Source: an uncultured Oscillospiraceae bacterium
GTDB lineage: Bacteria; Bacillota; Clostridia; Oscillospirales; Oscillospiraceae
NCBI GenBank assembly: GCA_910577415.1
Contig: CAJTLK010000002.1
Span: 1-51,614 of the forward strand
Direction: 5' to 3'
Length of the DNA: 51,614 nt
Of the stretch, positions 15,659 to 23,550 are shown one piece after another. Under the pieces are notes generated by a model. It did not search any database. It saw nothing but the letters and a program-made list of their open reading frames with translations, and was not told the origin of the DNA. A program made the position numbers and the translations under genes. How positions within the stretch are numbered: the stretch's first letter is position 1; every line of letters starts with the position of its first letter.

Positions 15659-15694
15659 CAGAGGGCTGCCGATGGCGGCAGCCCTCTGATTTTC
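15659..15694 (+). terminator. Terminator/attenuator between livJ and livH
   Basis: 12-bp perfect stem (15659-15670/15677-15688) followed by ATTTTCCTT. Partial termination here would give more binding protein than permease. Confidence 0.75.
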
Positions 15695-15712
15695 CTTATT
15701 ATCGTGTATGAC

Positions 15713-15777
15713 GGGCGCATGATATGCGCCCCTACAAAATAAGCAGTGCCCTTTGTAGGGGCGGATATCATCCGCCC
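15713..15777. repeat. MITE-like inverted repeat
   Basis: Two 26-bp arms (15713-15738 and 15752-15777) are inverted copies with two differences. Each arm is itself a hairpin (GGGCGNATNATATNCGCCC) followed by CTACAAA. The tip-to-tip arrangement with a 13-bp centre resembles the small palindromic repeats scattered in many gut Firmicutes. It sits inside the liv operon between livJ and livH. Confidence 0.8.
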
Positions 15778-15806
15778 GGATCAACGAGAGAAACGAGGTG
15801 TACCCT

Positions 15807-16712
15807 TTGAGCTTCCTGAACAATCTCATCAACGGGATCGGCCTGGGCAGCGTCTACGCCATTATCGCCCTGGGCTACACCATGGTCTACGGCATCGCAA
15901 AAATGCTGAACTTTGCCCATGGCGACGTTATCATGGTGGGTGCGTACGTATGCTTCTTCGCCTCCTCCACCTATGGCCTCCACCCCCTGGTGGGCGTGCT
16001 GCTGGCTATGGCGGTGTGTACGGTGCTGGGCGTGGTCATCGAGCGGCTGGCCTACAAGCCCCTGCGGCAGGCCCCCTCCCTGGCGGTGCTCATCACCGCT
16101 ATCGGCATGAGCTATTTTCTCCAGAACGCCGCCCAGCTGCTGTGGACGCCCAACCCCAAGGTCTTTCCCGCCTTCTTCACCCTGGCGAACCCCGACGGCA
16201 CCTCCCGCACCGGAGTTGACCTCTTCGGCGGGCAGCTCACCGTCCGCTTTACCACCATCGTTAACCTGCTGGTGTGCATCGTCATTATGGTGCTCCTGAC
16301 CTGGTTTACCGGCAACACCAAGATGGGAAAGGCCATGCGGGCGTGCTCGGAGAACAAGGACGCCGCCCGGCTCATGGGCATTGACGTCAACTTTACCATT
16401 TCCATCACCTTTGCCATAGGCTCCGCCCTGGCGGCCATCGCGGGCGTGCTGTTCCTCTCCTCTTACCAGACCCTGGTGCCTACCACCGGCTCCATGCCCG
16501 GCATCAAGGCGTTTACCGCCGCCGTCTTCGGCGGCATCGGCTCCATTCCCGGTGCGTTCCTGGGCGGCGTACTGCTGGGCGTCATTGAGATCATGGCGGG
16601 CGCCTACATCTCCACCCAGCTTGCCAACGCCATCGTCTTCGCCGTGCTCATCATTACCCTTTTGGTGCGTCCCGCCGGCTTGCTGGGCAAGCAGGTGCGG
16701 GAGAAGGTCTAA
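15807..16712 (+). CDS. livH: Branched-chain amino-acid ABC transporter permease LivH
   Basis: Inner-membrane permease of 301 residues with about eight hydrophobic segments. The start FLNNLINGIGLGSVYAIIALG and the YGIAKMLNFAHGD segment are LivH hallmarks; the conserved cytoplasmic loop that contacts the ATPases is around MRACSENKDAARLMGI. I chose TTG at 15807 because GAGGTG lies 6 bases upstream; GTG at 15798 is possible and would overlap that ribosome site. It forms the channel with LivM. Confidence 0.9.
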   Translation: MSFLNNLINGIGLGSVYAIIALGYTMVYGIAKMLNFAHGDVIMVGAYVCFFASSTYGLHPLVGVLLAMAVCTVLGVVIERLAYKPLRQAPSLAVLITAIGMSYFLQNAAQLLWTPNPKVFPAFFTLANPDGTSRTGVDLFGGQLTVRFTTIVNLLVCIVIMVLLTWFTGNTKMGKAMRACSENKDAARLMGIDVNFTISITFAIGSALAAIAGVLFLSSYQTLVPTTGSMPGIKAFTAAVFGGIGSIPGAFLGGVLLGVIEIMAGAYISTQLANAIVFAVLIITLLVRPAGLLGKQVREKV

Positions 16713-16724
16713 GGAGGCGGCGGT

Positions 16725-17819
16725 ATGAAAACATTGAAAAACATGAGTAAGACCTCCAAAACCAACTTTGCCACTTACGGGATGGTCATTGTGGTTTTTG
16801 CCGTCCTCCAGCTTTTGGGCAGCGACCTGATCCAGCGGGGCGGCGTCCTTTCCCCCACTCTGAAGGGGCAGCTGGTGCCCATCTGCGCCTATGTGGTCAT
16901 GGCCCTTTCCCTCAACCTCACTGTGGGCGTGCTGGGTGAGCTGAGCCTGGGCCACGCCGGATTTATGAGCGTGGGCGCATTTTCCGGCACGGTGGCCGCC
17001 ACCGCCCTGCAGAACGTGATCCCCAGTCCGGGAGCGCGGCTGCTGGCCGCCGTGGTCATCGGCGCCGTCTTTGCCACCGTGGCCGGTATCCTCATCGGCA
17101 TCCCGGTGCTCCGCCTGGGCGGCGACTACCTTGCCATCGTCACCCTGGCCTTTGGACAGATCATCAAGTCCCTTATTGAGAACCTTTACGTGGGTATGGA
17201 CGTCAATGGTCTTCATTTTGATTTTCTGGAGAACAAGATCGCCCTGGCTCAGGGAGGCAAGATGATCGTCAACGGTCCTATGGGCATCCCCAGCATCCAG
17301 AAGCTCTCCAGCTTTACCGCCGGGTTCCTGCTCATTATGGCCGCCCTCTTCGTTATCTTCAACCTGACCAACTCCCGCTCCGGCAGGGCCATCATGGCTC
17401 TCCGGGATAACCGTATTGCCGCGGAAAGTGTGGGTATCAACGTCACCAAGTACAAGCTCATGGCTTTTGTCACCTCCGCCGCCCTGGCGGGGGCGGCGGG
17501 CACCCTCTTTGCCCTGGGCCAGAACACCCTGGTGGCCTCCAAGTTTGACTTCAACACCTCCATTCTGGTGCTGGTGTTCGTGGTGCTGGGCGGCCTGGGG
17601 CGGATGTGGGGCTCCATCATTGCAGCCGCGGCCCTCACCATCCTGCCCGAGGCTCTGCGTCAGTTTGCCGACTACCGTATGCTCACCTATGCTATCATGC
17701 TTATCCTGGTGATGCTGTGCACCAACAATCCCACCCTGAAGAGCTTCTTCTCCTCCCTCGCCGCCAAAGTCAAGGGAAGCGCGAAGAAGGGCAAGGCGAA
17801 AGGAGGTGAGGGTAAATGA
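16725..17819 (+). CDS. livM: Branched-chain amino-acid ABC transporter permease LivM
   Basis: 364 residues with multiple membrane segments, including MALSLNLTVGVLGELSLGHAGF, which is diagnostic of LivM, and the ATPase-contact loop MALRDNRIAAESVGINVTKYK. The C-terminus is a Lys-rich tail (KVKGSAKKGKAKGG), longer and more basic than usual. AAGGAGG precedes the start; the gene overlaps livG by four bases (ATGA). Confidence 0.92.
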   Translation: MKTLKNMSKTSKTNFATYGMVIVVFAVLQLLGSDLIQRGGVLSPTLKGQLVPICAYVVMALSLNLTVGVLGELSLGHAGFMSVGAFSGTVAATALQNVIPSPGARLLAAVVIGAVFATVAGILIGIPVLRLGGDYLAIVTLAFGQIIKSLIENLYVGMDVNGLHFDFLENKIALAQGGKMIVNGPMGIPSIQKLSSFTAGFLLIMAALFVIFNLTNSRSGRAIMALRDNRIAAESVGINVTKYKLMAFVTSAALAGAAGTLFALGQNTLVASKFDFNTSILVLVFVVLGGLGRMWGSIIAAAALTILPEALRQFADYRMLTYAIMLILVMLCTNNPTLKSFFSSLAAKVKGSAKKGKAKGGEGK

Positions 17820-18670
17820 GCGAGCGCGTGAAGCGGGAGCCCACCAGGCTGGTGCCGGTGCCCTCCACCAACATTATCCCAGAGCGGGATGTGGATAAGA
17901 CCCCCATCCTGGAATGCCGCCACCTGGGTATTGACTTCGGCGGTCTTACCGCCGTCAACAATTTCGATATGGCTATCGGGCGCACCGAGATCGCCGGACT
18001 GATCGGCCCCAACGGCGCGGGCAAGACCACGGTGTTCAACCTGCTTACCAAGGTCTACCAGCCCACCCGGGGCACCATTCTGCTGGACGGTGTGGACACC
18101 CACGGAAAGACCACCGTTCAGGTCAACCGCATGGGCATTGCCCGTACCTTCCAGAATATACGCCTGTTTTCCAACCTCAGCGTGGAGGACAACGTGAAGA
18201 TCGGACTTCACAACCAGATCAATTACGGCATGTGGCAGGGCGTTTTCCGTATGCCCGGCTACTGGAAGCAGGAGAAGATCGCCCATGAGCGGGCCATGGA
18301 GCTGCTCTCCATTTTCGACATGGAAGCCATGGCCGACGCCAAGGCGGGGAGCCTTCCCTACGGCGCCCAGAGAAGGCTGGAGATCGTCCGGGCCTTGGCC
18401 ACCAATCCCTCCCTCCTCCTCCTGGACGAGCCGGCGGCTGGTATGAACCCCTCCGAGACCGCTGAGCTGATGGATAACATCGTGAAGATCCGGGACACCT
18501 TCGGCATCGCTGTGCTCCTTATCGAGCACGACATGAGCCTGGTCATGGGGATCTGTGAGGGTATCTGCGTGCTCAACTTCGGCCAGATCATTGCCAAGGG
18601 CACCCCGGACGAGATCAAGAACGACCCGGAGGTCATCAAGGCCTACCTGGGCAGCAGAAAGGAGGGCTGA
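17816..18670 (+). CDS. livG: Branched-chain amino-acid ABC transporter ATPase LivG
   Basis: 284 residues. Walker A GPNGAGKTT is at 64-72. The signature is atypical (LPYGAQRRLEI), as is normal for LivG. Walker B is LLLLDEPAAGM, and the switch His lies in VLLIEHDM. An N-terminal stretch of about 30 residues precedes the first beta strand (ILECRHLGIDFGGLTAV), longer than in most LivG. Start codon overlap with livM suggests translational coupling. Confidence 0.93.
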   Translation: MSERVKREPTRLVPVPSTNIIPERDVDKTPILECRHLGIDFGGLTAVNNFDMAIGRTEIAGLIGPNGAGKTTVFNLLTKVYQPTRGTILLDGVDTHGKTTVQVNRMGIARTFQNIRLFSNLSVEDNVKIGLHNQINYGMWQGVFRMPGYWKQEKIAHERAMELLSIFDMEAMADAKAGSLPYGAQRRLEIVRALATNPSLLLLDEPAAGMNPSETAELMDNIVKIRDTFGIAVLLIEHDMSLVMGICEGICVLNFGQIIAKGTPDEIKNDPEVIKAYLGSRKEG

Positions 18671-18673
18671 GCC

Positions 18674-19381
18674 GTGGCACTTTTATCTGTCAATGATATC
18701 AACGTTTACTACGGCGCCATCCACGCCATCAAGGGGGTCTCCTTTGAGGTCAACGAGGGGGAGATCGTCACCCTCATCGGCGCCAACGGCGCGGGCAAGT
18801 CTACCACCCTGAAGACCATCTCCGGTCTGCTCCGCTCCAGGACCGGAGACATTACCTTCCAGGATCAGAGCATCACCGGCATTCCCGCCCACAAGCTCAT
18901 CACCCGGGGCCTGGCCCAGGTGCCCGAGGGGAGGGCCATCTTCCTTCAGATGACGGTGGAGGAGAACCTGGAGATGGGCGCTTATACCCGGCCCAACTCT
19001 GAGATCGAGGCCGGCTTGAAGAACGTCTATGAGCACTTCCCCCGGCTGGAGGAGAGGAAAAAGCAGATCGCGGGCACCCTCTCCGGCGGTGAGCAGCAGA
19101 TGCTGGCTATGGGCCGGGCGTTGATGTCCGCCCCCAAGCTGCTGATGATGGATGAGCCGTCTATGGGCCTGGCGCCTATTCTGGTGGATGAGATCTTTGA
19201 GATCATCAAGACCCTCCACAAGGCTGGCACCACCATTCTGCTGGTAGAGCAGAATGCCCAGATGGCCCTCTCGGTGGCGGACCGGGGCTACGTGCTGGAG
19301 ACCGGACGCATCGTCACCAGCGGTACCGGCGAGGAGCTACTGAAGGACGAGAGCGTGAAGAAAGCCTACCTGGGTGGGTGA
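18674..19381 (+). CDS. livF: Branched-chain amino-acid ABC transporter ATPase LivF
   Basis: 235 residues, starting with GTG three bases after livG ends, with GGAGGG as ribosome site. Walker A is GANGAGKST (36-44), the signature TLSGGEQQM, Walker B LLMMDEPSMGL, and the switch region ILLVEQNAQ, with Gln-Asn in place of His-Asp as usual in LivF. It is the last gene of the liv operon before a strong terminator. Confidence 0.93.
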   Translation: MALLSVNDINVYYGAIHAIKGVSFEVNEGEIVTLIGANGAGKSTTLKTISGLLRSRTGDITFQDQSITGIPAHKLITRGLAQVPEGRAIFLQMTVEENLEMGAYTRPNSEIEAGLKNVYEHFPRLEERKKQIAGTLSGGEQQMLAMGRALMSAPKLLMMDEPSMGLAPILVDEIFEIIKTLHKAGTTILLVEQNAQMALSVADRGYVLETGRIVTSGTGEELLKDESVKKAYLGG

Positions 19382-19398
19382 GAGAAAAAGAATGCGAG

Positions 19399-19432
19399 AA
19401 AATCCCCGAGGACAGTCGTCCTCGGGGATTTT
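19399..19432. terminator. Bidirectional terminator
   Basis: Perfect 15-bp stem (19399-19413/19418-19432) with loop AGTC, A-run on one side and T-run on the other. It ends the liv operon (+) and the trxB operon (-). Confidence 0.93.
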
Positions 19433-19451
19433 GACATATTGCCGCTAAAGC

Positions 19452-20354
19452 TCATTGTCCATCCAGCCACCGGCAGGCCGCCGTGGCGGCTACCGAGCCG
19501 TCGGCGGTGGCGGTGGTGAGCTGTCGCAGGGTCTTGGCCCGGCAGTCCCCGGCTACAAACACGCCGGGGGTTTTGGCCATACAGTCTTCGCCGGCGGCGA
19601 AATACCCTGCTTCGTCCAATTCCGCCAAAGCGGCAAAGGGACCGTTATCCGGCGACTGGCCCACCTCAATGAAAAGACCATCCACTGCCAGGGTATGCTC
19701 TTGATCCCCTTCTTTGACGGTGACGGCGGTGAGCCTGGCTTCCCCTTGCAGAGCGGTGACTTGGGCATTTAAAAGGAAATGAATGTTCTCCCTGGCCTGG
19801 GCGGCGTCTACATAGGCCCTCTGGGCACGGAACTCTACCCGGCGGTGAATGAGAGTGACCGAGGAGCAGAGCTGGGAGAGAAAGAGGGCGGACTGGAGGG
19901 CGCTGTCGCCGCCGCCTACCACCGCTACGGCTTTTTCCCGGAAAAAAGCCCCATCACAGGTAGCACAATAGCTGACTCCCCGGCCCACATAATCGTCCTC
20001 GCGCTCCAGCCCCAGCTTGCGGTGCTTGGCCCCGGTACAGAGGATCAGGGCGCGGCCTTCATACTCCTGCTTCCCAGCGGTGAGACAAAAGCCTTGTGCG
20101 GTCTTTTCCGCCCCGGTGATCTGGCCGTACTTCACTTCTGATCCCAAGGCTTCGGCCTGAGAGGCCAGAGCGTCGGAAAGCTCGCCGCCGCTGACCGAGG
20201 CCAGACCGGGATAGTTTTCCACCAGATGGGACGCGGCGATTTGTCCGCCCAGCCCCACGCCTTCCAGGACCAATACGGTACGGCCTGCTCTGCGGGCATA
20301 AATGGCGGCGGTCAGTCCCGCTACGCCACCGCCCACGATGAGGATATCATACAT
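19452..20354 (-). CDS. trxB: Thioredoxin-disulfide reductase-like flavoprotein
   Basis: 300 residues. The FAD-binding GGGVAG is at 8-13, the redox disulfide CATC at 130-133, the NAD(P)H-binding GGGDSAL follows, and HRRVEFRAQ resembles the HRRxxFRA NADPH signature. The C-terminus GVFVAGDCRAKTLRQLTTATADGSVAA is typical. It reduces thioredoxin or a similar protein with NAD(P)H. It lies 26 bp after the DUF4130 gene, so it probably belongs to the DNA-repair operon upstream. No thioredoxin gene is adjacent. Confidence 0.9.
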   Translation of the reverse strand: MYDILIVGGGVAGLTAAIYARRAGRTVLVLEGVGLGGQIAASHLVENYPGLASVSGGELSDALASQAEALGSEVKYGQITGAEKTAQGFCLTAGKQEYEGRALILCTGAKHRKLGLEREDDYVGRGVSYCATCDGAFFREKAVAVVGGGDSALQSALFLSQLCSSVTLIHRRVEFRAQRAYVDAAQARENIHFLLNAQVTALQGEARLTAVTVKEGDQEHTLAVDGLFIEVGQSPDNGPFAALAELDEAGYFAAGEDCMAKTPGVFVAGDCRAKTLRQLTTATADGSVAATAACRWLDGQ

Positions 20355-20380
20355 ATTTATCCCTCCTGTCTCAAGACAGT

Positions 20381-21163
20381 TTACCCCAAAGCGGCGGGGA
20401 ATACAAGAGCGTTATCTTCCCCTTTCTCTTCGGGGGGCTGAAACTCGGTCATCATGTGCCGGTAACGCTTGGGCAAATGGGTGGACTGGCATTTAGGGTT
20501 GGTCCTACCCTCAATGGCGATGGTATTAAAGTAGCTGCGCCACAGGGAACGGAAGGCGGTTTCCTCCTCGCCGGCCCGACCCAGGGAAAACTCCTCTGTG
20601 GGGACAATGGTCCACTGGCCGCCAGCGCAAAGAAGGGTTTCCTTATGGGTGCGGTCATGGAGGGCCAGCTTTTCTCCAGAAAAACGTCCGGCAAAATGGG
20701 AGCCTAGGAGGGGGAGTACCCGGTTTTTTGGCTCGATCTCCCCTGCCATAACGGTCCCAAAGTCGGAAAAGCGGACAAAGCCCTTGAGGTGGTCCCACTC
20801 GGTCCACATTTTTTTCAGGGCCAGATTGACCCGGGCCACCGTAGGGTCGCTCAGGTCCCGGAGGACCCGGTCACCCTCCCGGAGGCCCCGGCGGATCAGC
20901 TCATAAAGTGCCAGCTCCTTCTGGGGCAGACAGGTGAGAAAGCCGCGTTCAATGAGATTTTGGAAGGCGGGGGAAATCCCGTAGAGGGCTTTATAGACCC
21001 TCTGGGCGTGGAAGGGATGGGTCAAGACCTCCCGTTCCTCAAAAAGGGTAAAGTCGTCAGAGGAAAGGCGGAAGTCCATAGGCGGCTCGTGGTGGGTATA
21101 GATTTCAAACACGCAGGTGAGAAAGCCGTCAAAGGTGCCGTCGTAGCGGTAGCAGACCTCCAT
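20381..21163 (-). CDS. TIGR03915/DUF4130-type putative DNA-repair protein
   Basis: 260 residues from the start at 21163, chosen because AAGGAGG lies 6 bases upstream and MEVCYRYDGTFDGFLTCVFEIY is the family N-terminus; the frame runs 20 codons further without a ribosome site. Segments YGISPAFQNLIERGFL, HLKGFVRFSDFG, FAGRFSGEKLALHDRTHKE and the C-terminal RSYFNTIAIEGRTNPKCQ fit the DUF4130 family found next to TIGR03916 radical-SAM proteins. The PKCQ...LPKRY ending resembles the C-terminal nucleotide/DNA-binding part of the family. The reaction is unknown; pairing with an HhH radical-SAM enzyme suggests DNA lesion processing. Confidence 0.85.
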   Translation of the reverse strand: MEVCYRYDGTFDGFLTCVFEIYTHHEPPMDFRLSSDDFTLFEEREVLTHPFHAQRVYKALYGISPAFQNLIERGFLTCLPQKELALYELIRRGLREGDRVLRDLSDPTVARVNLALKKMWTEWDHLKGFVRFSDFGTVMAGEIEPKNRVLPLLGSHFAGRFSGEKLALHDRTHKETLLCAGGQWTIVPTEEFSLGRAGEEETAFRSLWRSYFNTIAIEGRTNPKCQSTHLPKRYRHMMTEFQPPEEKGEDNALVFPAALG

Positions 21164-21203
21164 GGCGATCCTCCTTTCAGCAAAATAAGGGGATGGGGGA
21201 GAC

Positions 21204-22472
21204 TTACGAGGCGGGCAGGTCAAACAGGCTGAGCTGCTGAAATTGAGGCTGAGGCAGTTCCTCTCGTTCCAGCCCCGCCAGGCGGCGGTAGACCCCTTCC
21301 TGAGAGGTCTTCAAGCCGGGGAGGTAGCGGCCTGAGCAGGTAATGAAATACTGTGCCCGTTTCATGACGATGCCCAGCCGCTTCAGCCCCTCGAAGCTCA
21401 GGGGACCGTACCGCCGTGCGGTAAGGATCTTCTTTGTTCCCAGCACGCCGATGCCGGGCACCCGCAGAAGCTCCTCCTTGCCGGCCCGGTTGATCTCCAC
21501 AGGAAACGCCTCCGGGTGGCGCAAGGCCCAATCGCTCTTGGGGTCCAGGGCGGCGTCGAAATTGGGATGGTCGTCATCCAGCAGCTCTCCCGCAGTGAAG
21601 CCATAGAACCGCAACAGCCAGTCGGCCTGGTAAAGTCGGTGCTCCCGCAAAAGAGGAGGCTGGAAGCCCACAGGGGAGGGGAGCAGTGAGTTGTCCGACA
21701 CCGGCATATAGGCCGAGAAAAAGACCCGTTTGAGCTGGTATTTCCGGTATAGGCTCTGGGTCAGGGTCAAAATGTGCTTGTCGTTTTCCGGGGTAGCGCC
21801 CACGATCATTTGGGTGGACTGTCCCGCCGGGGCAAAGCGGGGAGCATGGCGGTAGAGCTTCAACTCATTTTTGGACTGCTCCGCTTTGTCGCGAATTTGG
21901 GCCATGGGGGAAAGAATGGCGGACTTTTTCTTGTCCGGGCAAAGCAGGGTCAAGGACTGCTCGGAGGGCAGTTCGATGTTGACGCTGAGCCGGTCAGCCA
22001 GCAGTCCCAGCTGATAGGTGAGGACGCTGTCGGCACCGGGGATGGCCTTGGCGTGGATATAGCCGTTGAAATGATATTCGCTTCTCAGCAGCCGGAGACA
22101 TTCGATCATCCGCTCGGTGGTATAATTGGGGTCCTTCAGCACCGCCGAGGAGAGGAACAGCCCCTCAATATAGTTGCGGCGGTAGAATTGGATGGTCAGC
22201 TCGCACAGCTCCCGGGGGGAAAAGGCCGCCCGGGGTACGTCGTTGGAGCGGCGGTTGACGCAGTAGGCGCAGTCGTAGCAGCAATGGTTGGTCATCAAGA
22301 TTTTCAGCAGAGACACACACCGCCCGTCGGCGGAAAAGGTGTGGCAGCAGCCGGAATTGCCCGCCGAGCCGATGCTCCCCGCTCTGCCGCCCCGGCTTAC
22401 CCCGCTGGAGGTGCAGGCGGCGTCATACTTGGCGGCGTCGGCCAGGATATTTAGCTTCTCCATCAGCTCCAT
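21204..22472 (-). CDS. Radical-SAM putative DNA modification/repair protein (TIGR03916) with HhH
   Basis: 422 residues. The 4Fe-4S motif CxxxCxxC is at C64-C68-C71 (CCYDCAYC), following CVSLLKILMTNH. The central barrel includes GLFLSSAVLKDPNYTTERMIE and IHAKAIPGADS. The C-terminal third has a helix-hairpin-helix (NRAGKEELLRVPGIGVLGTKKIL) expected to bind DNA non-specifically. The pair with the DUF4130 protein immediately downstream is a conserved module in Firmicutes and is thought to act on damaged or modified DNA. It is the first gene of the operon with DUF4130 and trxB. Its promoter carries LexA-like sites. Confidence 0.9.
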   Translation of the reverse strand: MELMEKLNILADAAKYDAACTSSGVSRGGRAGSIGSAGNSGCCHTFSADGRCVSLLKILMTNHCCYDCAYCVNRRSNDVPRAAFSPRELCELTIQFYRRNYIEGLFLSSAVLKDPNYTTERMIECLRLLRSEYHFNGYIHAKAIPGADSVLTYQLGLLADRLSVNIELPSEQSLTLLCPDKKKSAILSPMAQIRDKAEQSKNELKLYRHAPRFAPAGQSTQMIVGATPENDKHILTLTQSLYRKYQLKRVFFSAYMPVSDNSLLPSPVGFQPPLLREHRLYQADWLLRFYGFTAGELLDDDHPNFDAALDPKSDWALRHPEAFPVEINRAGKEELLRVPGIGVLGTKKILTARRYGPLSFEGLKRLGIVMKRAQYFITCSGRYLPGLKTSQEGVYRRLAGLEREELPQPQFQQLSLFDLPAS

Positions 22473-22491
22473 GCGCCCACCCCTCGGAATA

Positions 22492-22535
22492 GAACATTTG
22501 TACCTTTATTATAATACAACCGTTCGATATGTCAA
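22492..22535 (-). promoter_or_regulatory. Promoter of the radical-SAM repair operon with two LexA-like sites
   Basis: On the minus strand TTGACA (22535-22530), 16-bp spacer, TATAAT (22513-22508). Two sequences of the form GAAC-N4-GTAY resemble the Firmicute LexA box (CGAAC-N4-GTTCG): GAACATTTGTAC at 22492-22503, near the expected start of transcription, and CGAACGGTTGTA (minus strand) at 22526-22515, in the spacer. Their position is right for repression. Each half-site pair is imperfect, so SOS control is a hypothesis. Confidence 0.6.
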
Positions 22536-22560
22536 GGGGGAAATTGGTGGAGTGTAAATA

Positions 22561-22674
22561 GATCCGCCGCTGTCAAAAATTGCTTCTCCCCGCGCCCATA
22601 CCTGGTCAGAGAGTAAGCCTCTGATTACGTATTAAGATAATGCGGGGAGAAGCAAATTTTTGCCACGGCGGATC
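22561..22674 (+). ncRNA. Candidate structured RNA element, copy 1
   Basis: Long hairpin: outer stem 22561-22569/22666-22674 (9 bp); middle stem 22574-22593/22642-22662 (about 20 bp with one bulge); asymmetric internal loop (GCCC / TAAGATAAT); inner stem ATAC/GTAT (22598-22601/22629-22632), a C-C mismatch, and 22603-22611/22619-22627 capped by AGTAAGC. A second copy at 26667 keeps the internal loop and cap while its stems differ by paired changes. It lies between two divergent promoters and upstream of the tatD promoter, so it is not in either mRNA leader. I do not recognise a named family. It could also be a DNA hairpin of a mobile repeat; the drawn strand is that of the copy-1/copy-2 alignment. 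Confidence 0.6.
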
Positions 22675-22720
22675 GGAAAGTACGCTTAACTTGCAGAACA
22701 CTTTGCAACGAAGCGACCCC

Positions 22721-22749
22721 TTGCAATTTTAGATCAAAACATATATGAT
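22721..22749 (+). promoter_or_regulatory. Promoter of tatD
   Basis: TTGCAA (22721-22726), 17-bp spacer, TATGAT (22744-22749), 18 bp before the tatD start codon. It lies downstream of the structured element at 22561-22674. Confidence 0.75.
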
Positions 22750-22767
22750 ATCCCACGGAGTGATGTT

Positions 22768-23550
22768 ATGAGACTGTTCGACACCCACGCTCATTATTAC
22801 GACGAGCGCTTTGACCCGGATCGGGACGAGGTTTTGTCCGCCCTGCCCTCCAAGGGGGTAAAGTGGGTGGTCTGCCCCGGTTGCGACCTGGCCAGCTCCC
22901 GGCAGAGCATGGCTGTTGCGGAGCAATACCCGTTTTTTTACTTTGCTGCCGGACTGCACCCGGAAAATTTGGAGGGGGCGGCCCTTTCCGACCTGGATGA
23001 GATAGAGAAGCTGTGTGCCCACCCCAAGTGCGTGGCCGTGGGGGAGATCGGTCTGGACTATTACTGGGTCAAGGACCCGGAGGAACGGAAGAACTCCCAA
23101 AAATTTTTCCATGCCCAGCTGGAACTGGCTCAAAGGCTGGACCTGCCCGCCGTTGTCCACGACAGGGATGCTCACCGGGATACCCTGGATATTGTAAAAG
23201 CGCATCCGGGGGCCAGGGGGGTCTTCCATTGTTGTGCCCTCTCCGCCGAGGACGCCCGGGAGGCGGTAAAGCTGGGGTGGATGGTGTCCTTTACCGGCAA
23301 CGTCACCTTCCCTAAGGCGAGAAGGGCGTTGGAGGTCATTGCCGACCTGCCTCTGGAGCGCATCATGATCGAGACCGACGCGCCCTATATGGCACCCGAA
23401 CCCTTCCGGGGCAAACGGTGTGATTCCGGCTACGTCTACCGGGTGGCCGAGACCATCGCCCAGGTGAAGGGTATTTCTACCGAGGCTGCCGCCGAGGCCA
23501 CCTTCCAAAACGGCCTCAAATTTTTCCGATTGGAGGAGAAAGAGCTATGA
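22768..23550 (+). CDS. tatD: TatD-family metal-dependent deoxyribonuclease
   Basis: 260 residues, TIM-barrel hydrolase. Metal-binding DTHAHYYDERFD is at residues 5-16 (His7, His9), the metal-bridging Glu lies in VAVGEIGLDYYW, and later VVHDRDAH, GVFHCC and IETDAPYMAPEPFRGKRCDS complete the TatD signature. Family members act as 3'-5' exonucleases or DNases in DNA repair and turnover. It overlaps the next gene by four bases. GGAG precedes the start. Confidence 0.93.
   Translation: MRLFDTHAHYYDERFDPDRDEVLSALPSKGVKWVVCPGCDLASSRQSMAVAEQYPFFYFAAGLHPENLEGAALSDLDEIEKLCAHPKCVAVGEIGLDYYWVKDPEERKNSQKFFHAQLELAQRLDLPAVVHDRDAHRDTLDIVKAHPGARGVFHCCALSAEDAREAVKLGWMVSFTGNVTFPKARRALEVIADLPLERIMIETDAPYMAPEPFRGKRCDSGYVYRVAETIAQVKGISTEAAAEATFQNGLKFFRLEEKEL

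Noticed and set aside
22561..22767. Structured element as a cis-acting riboswitch for tatD
   Set aside because: A good tatD promoter (22721-22749) lies downstream of the element, so the main tatD transcript would not contain it.
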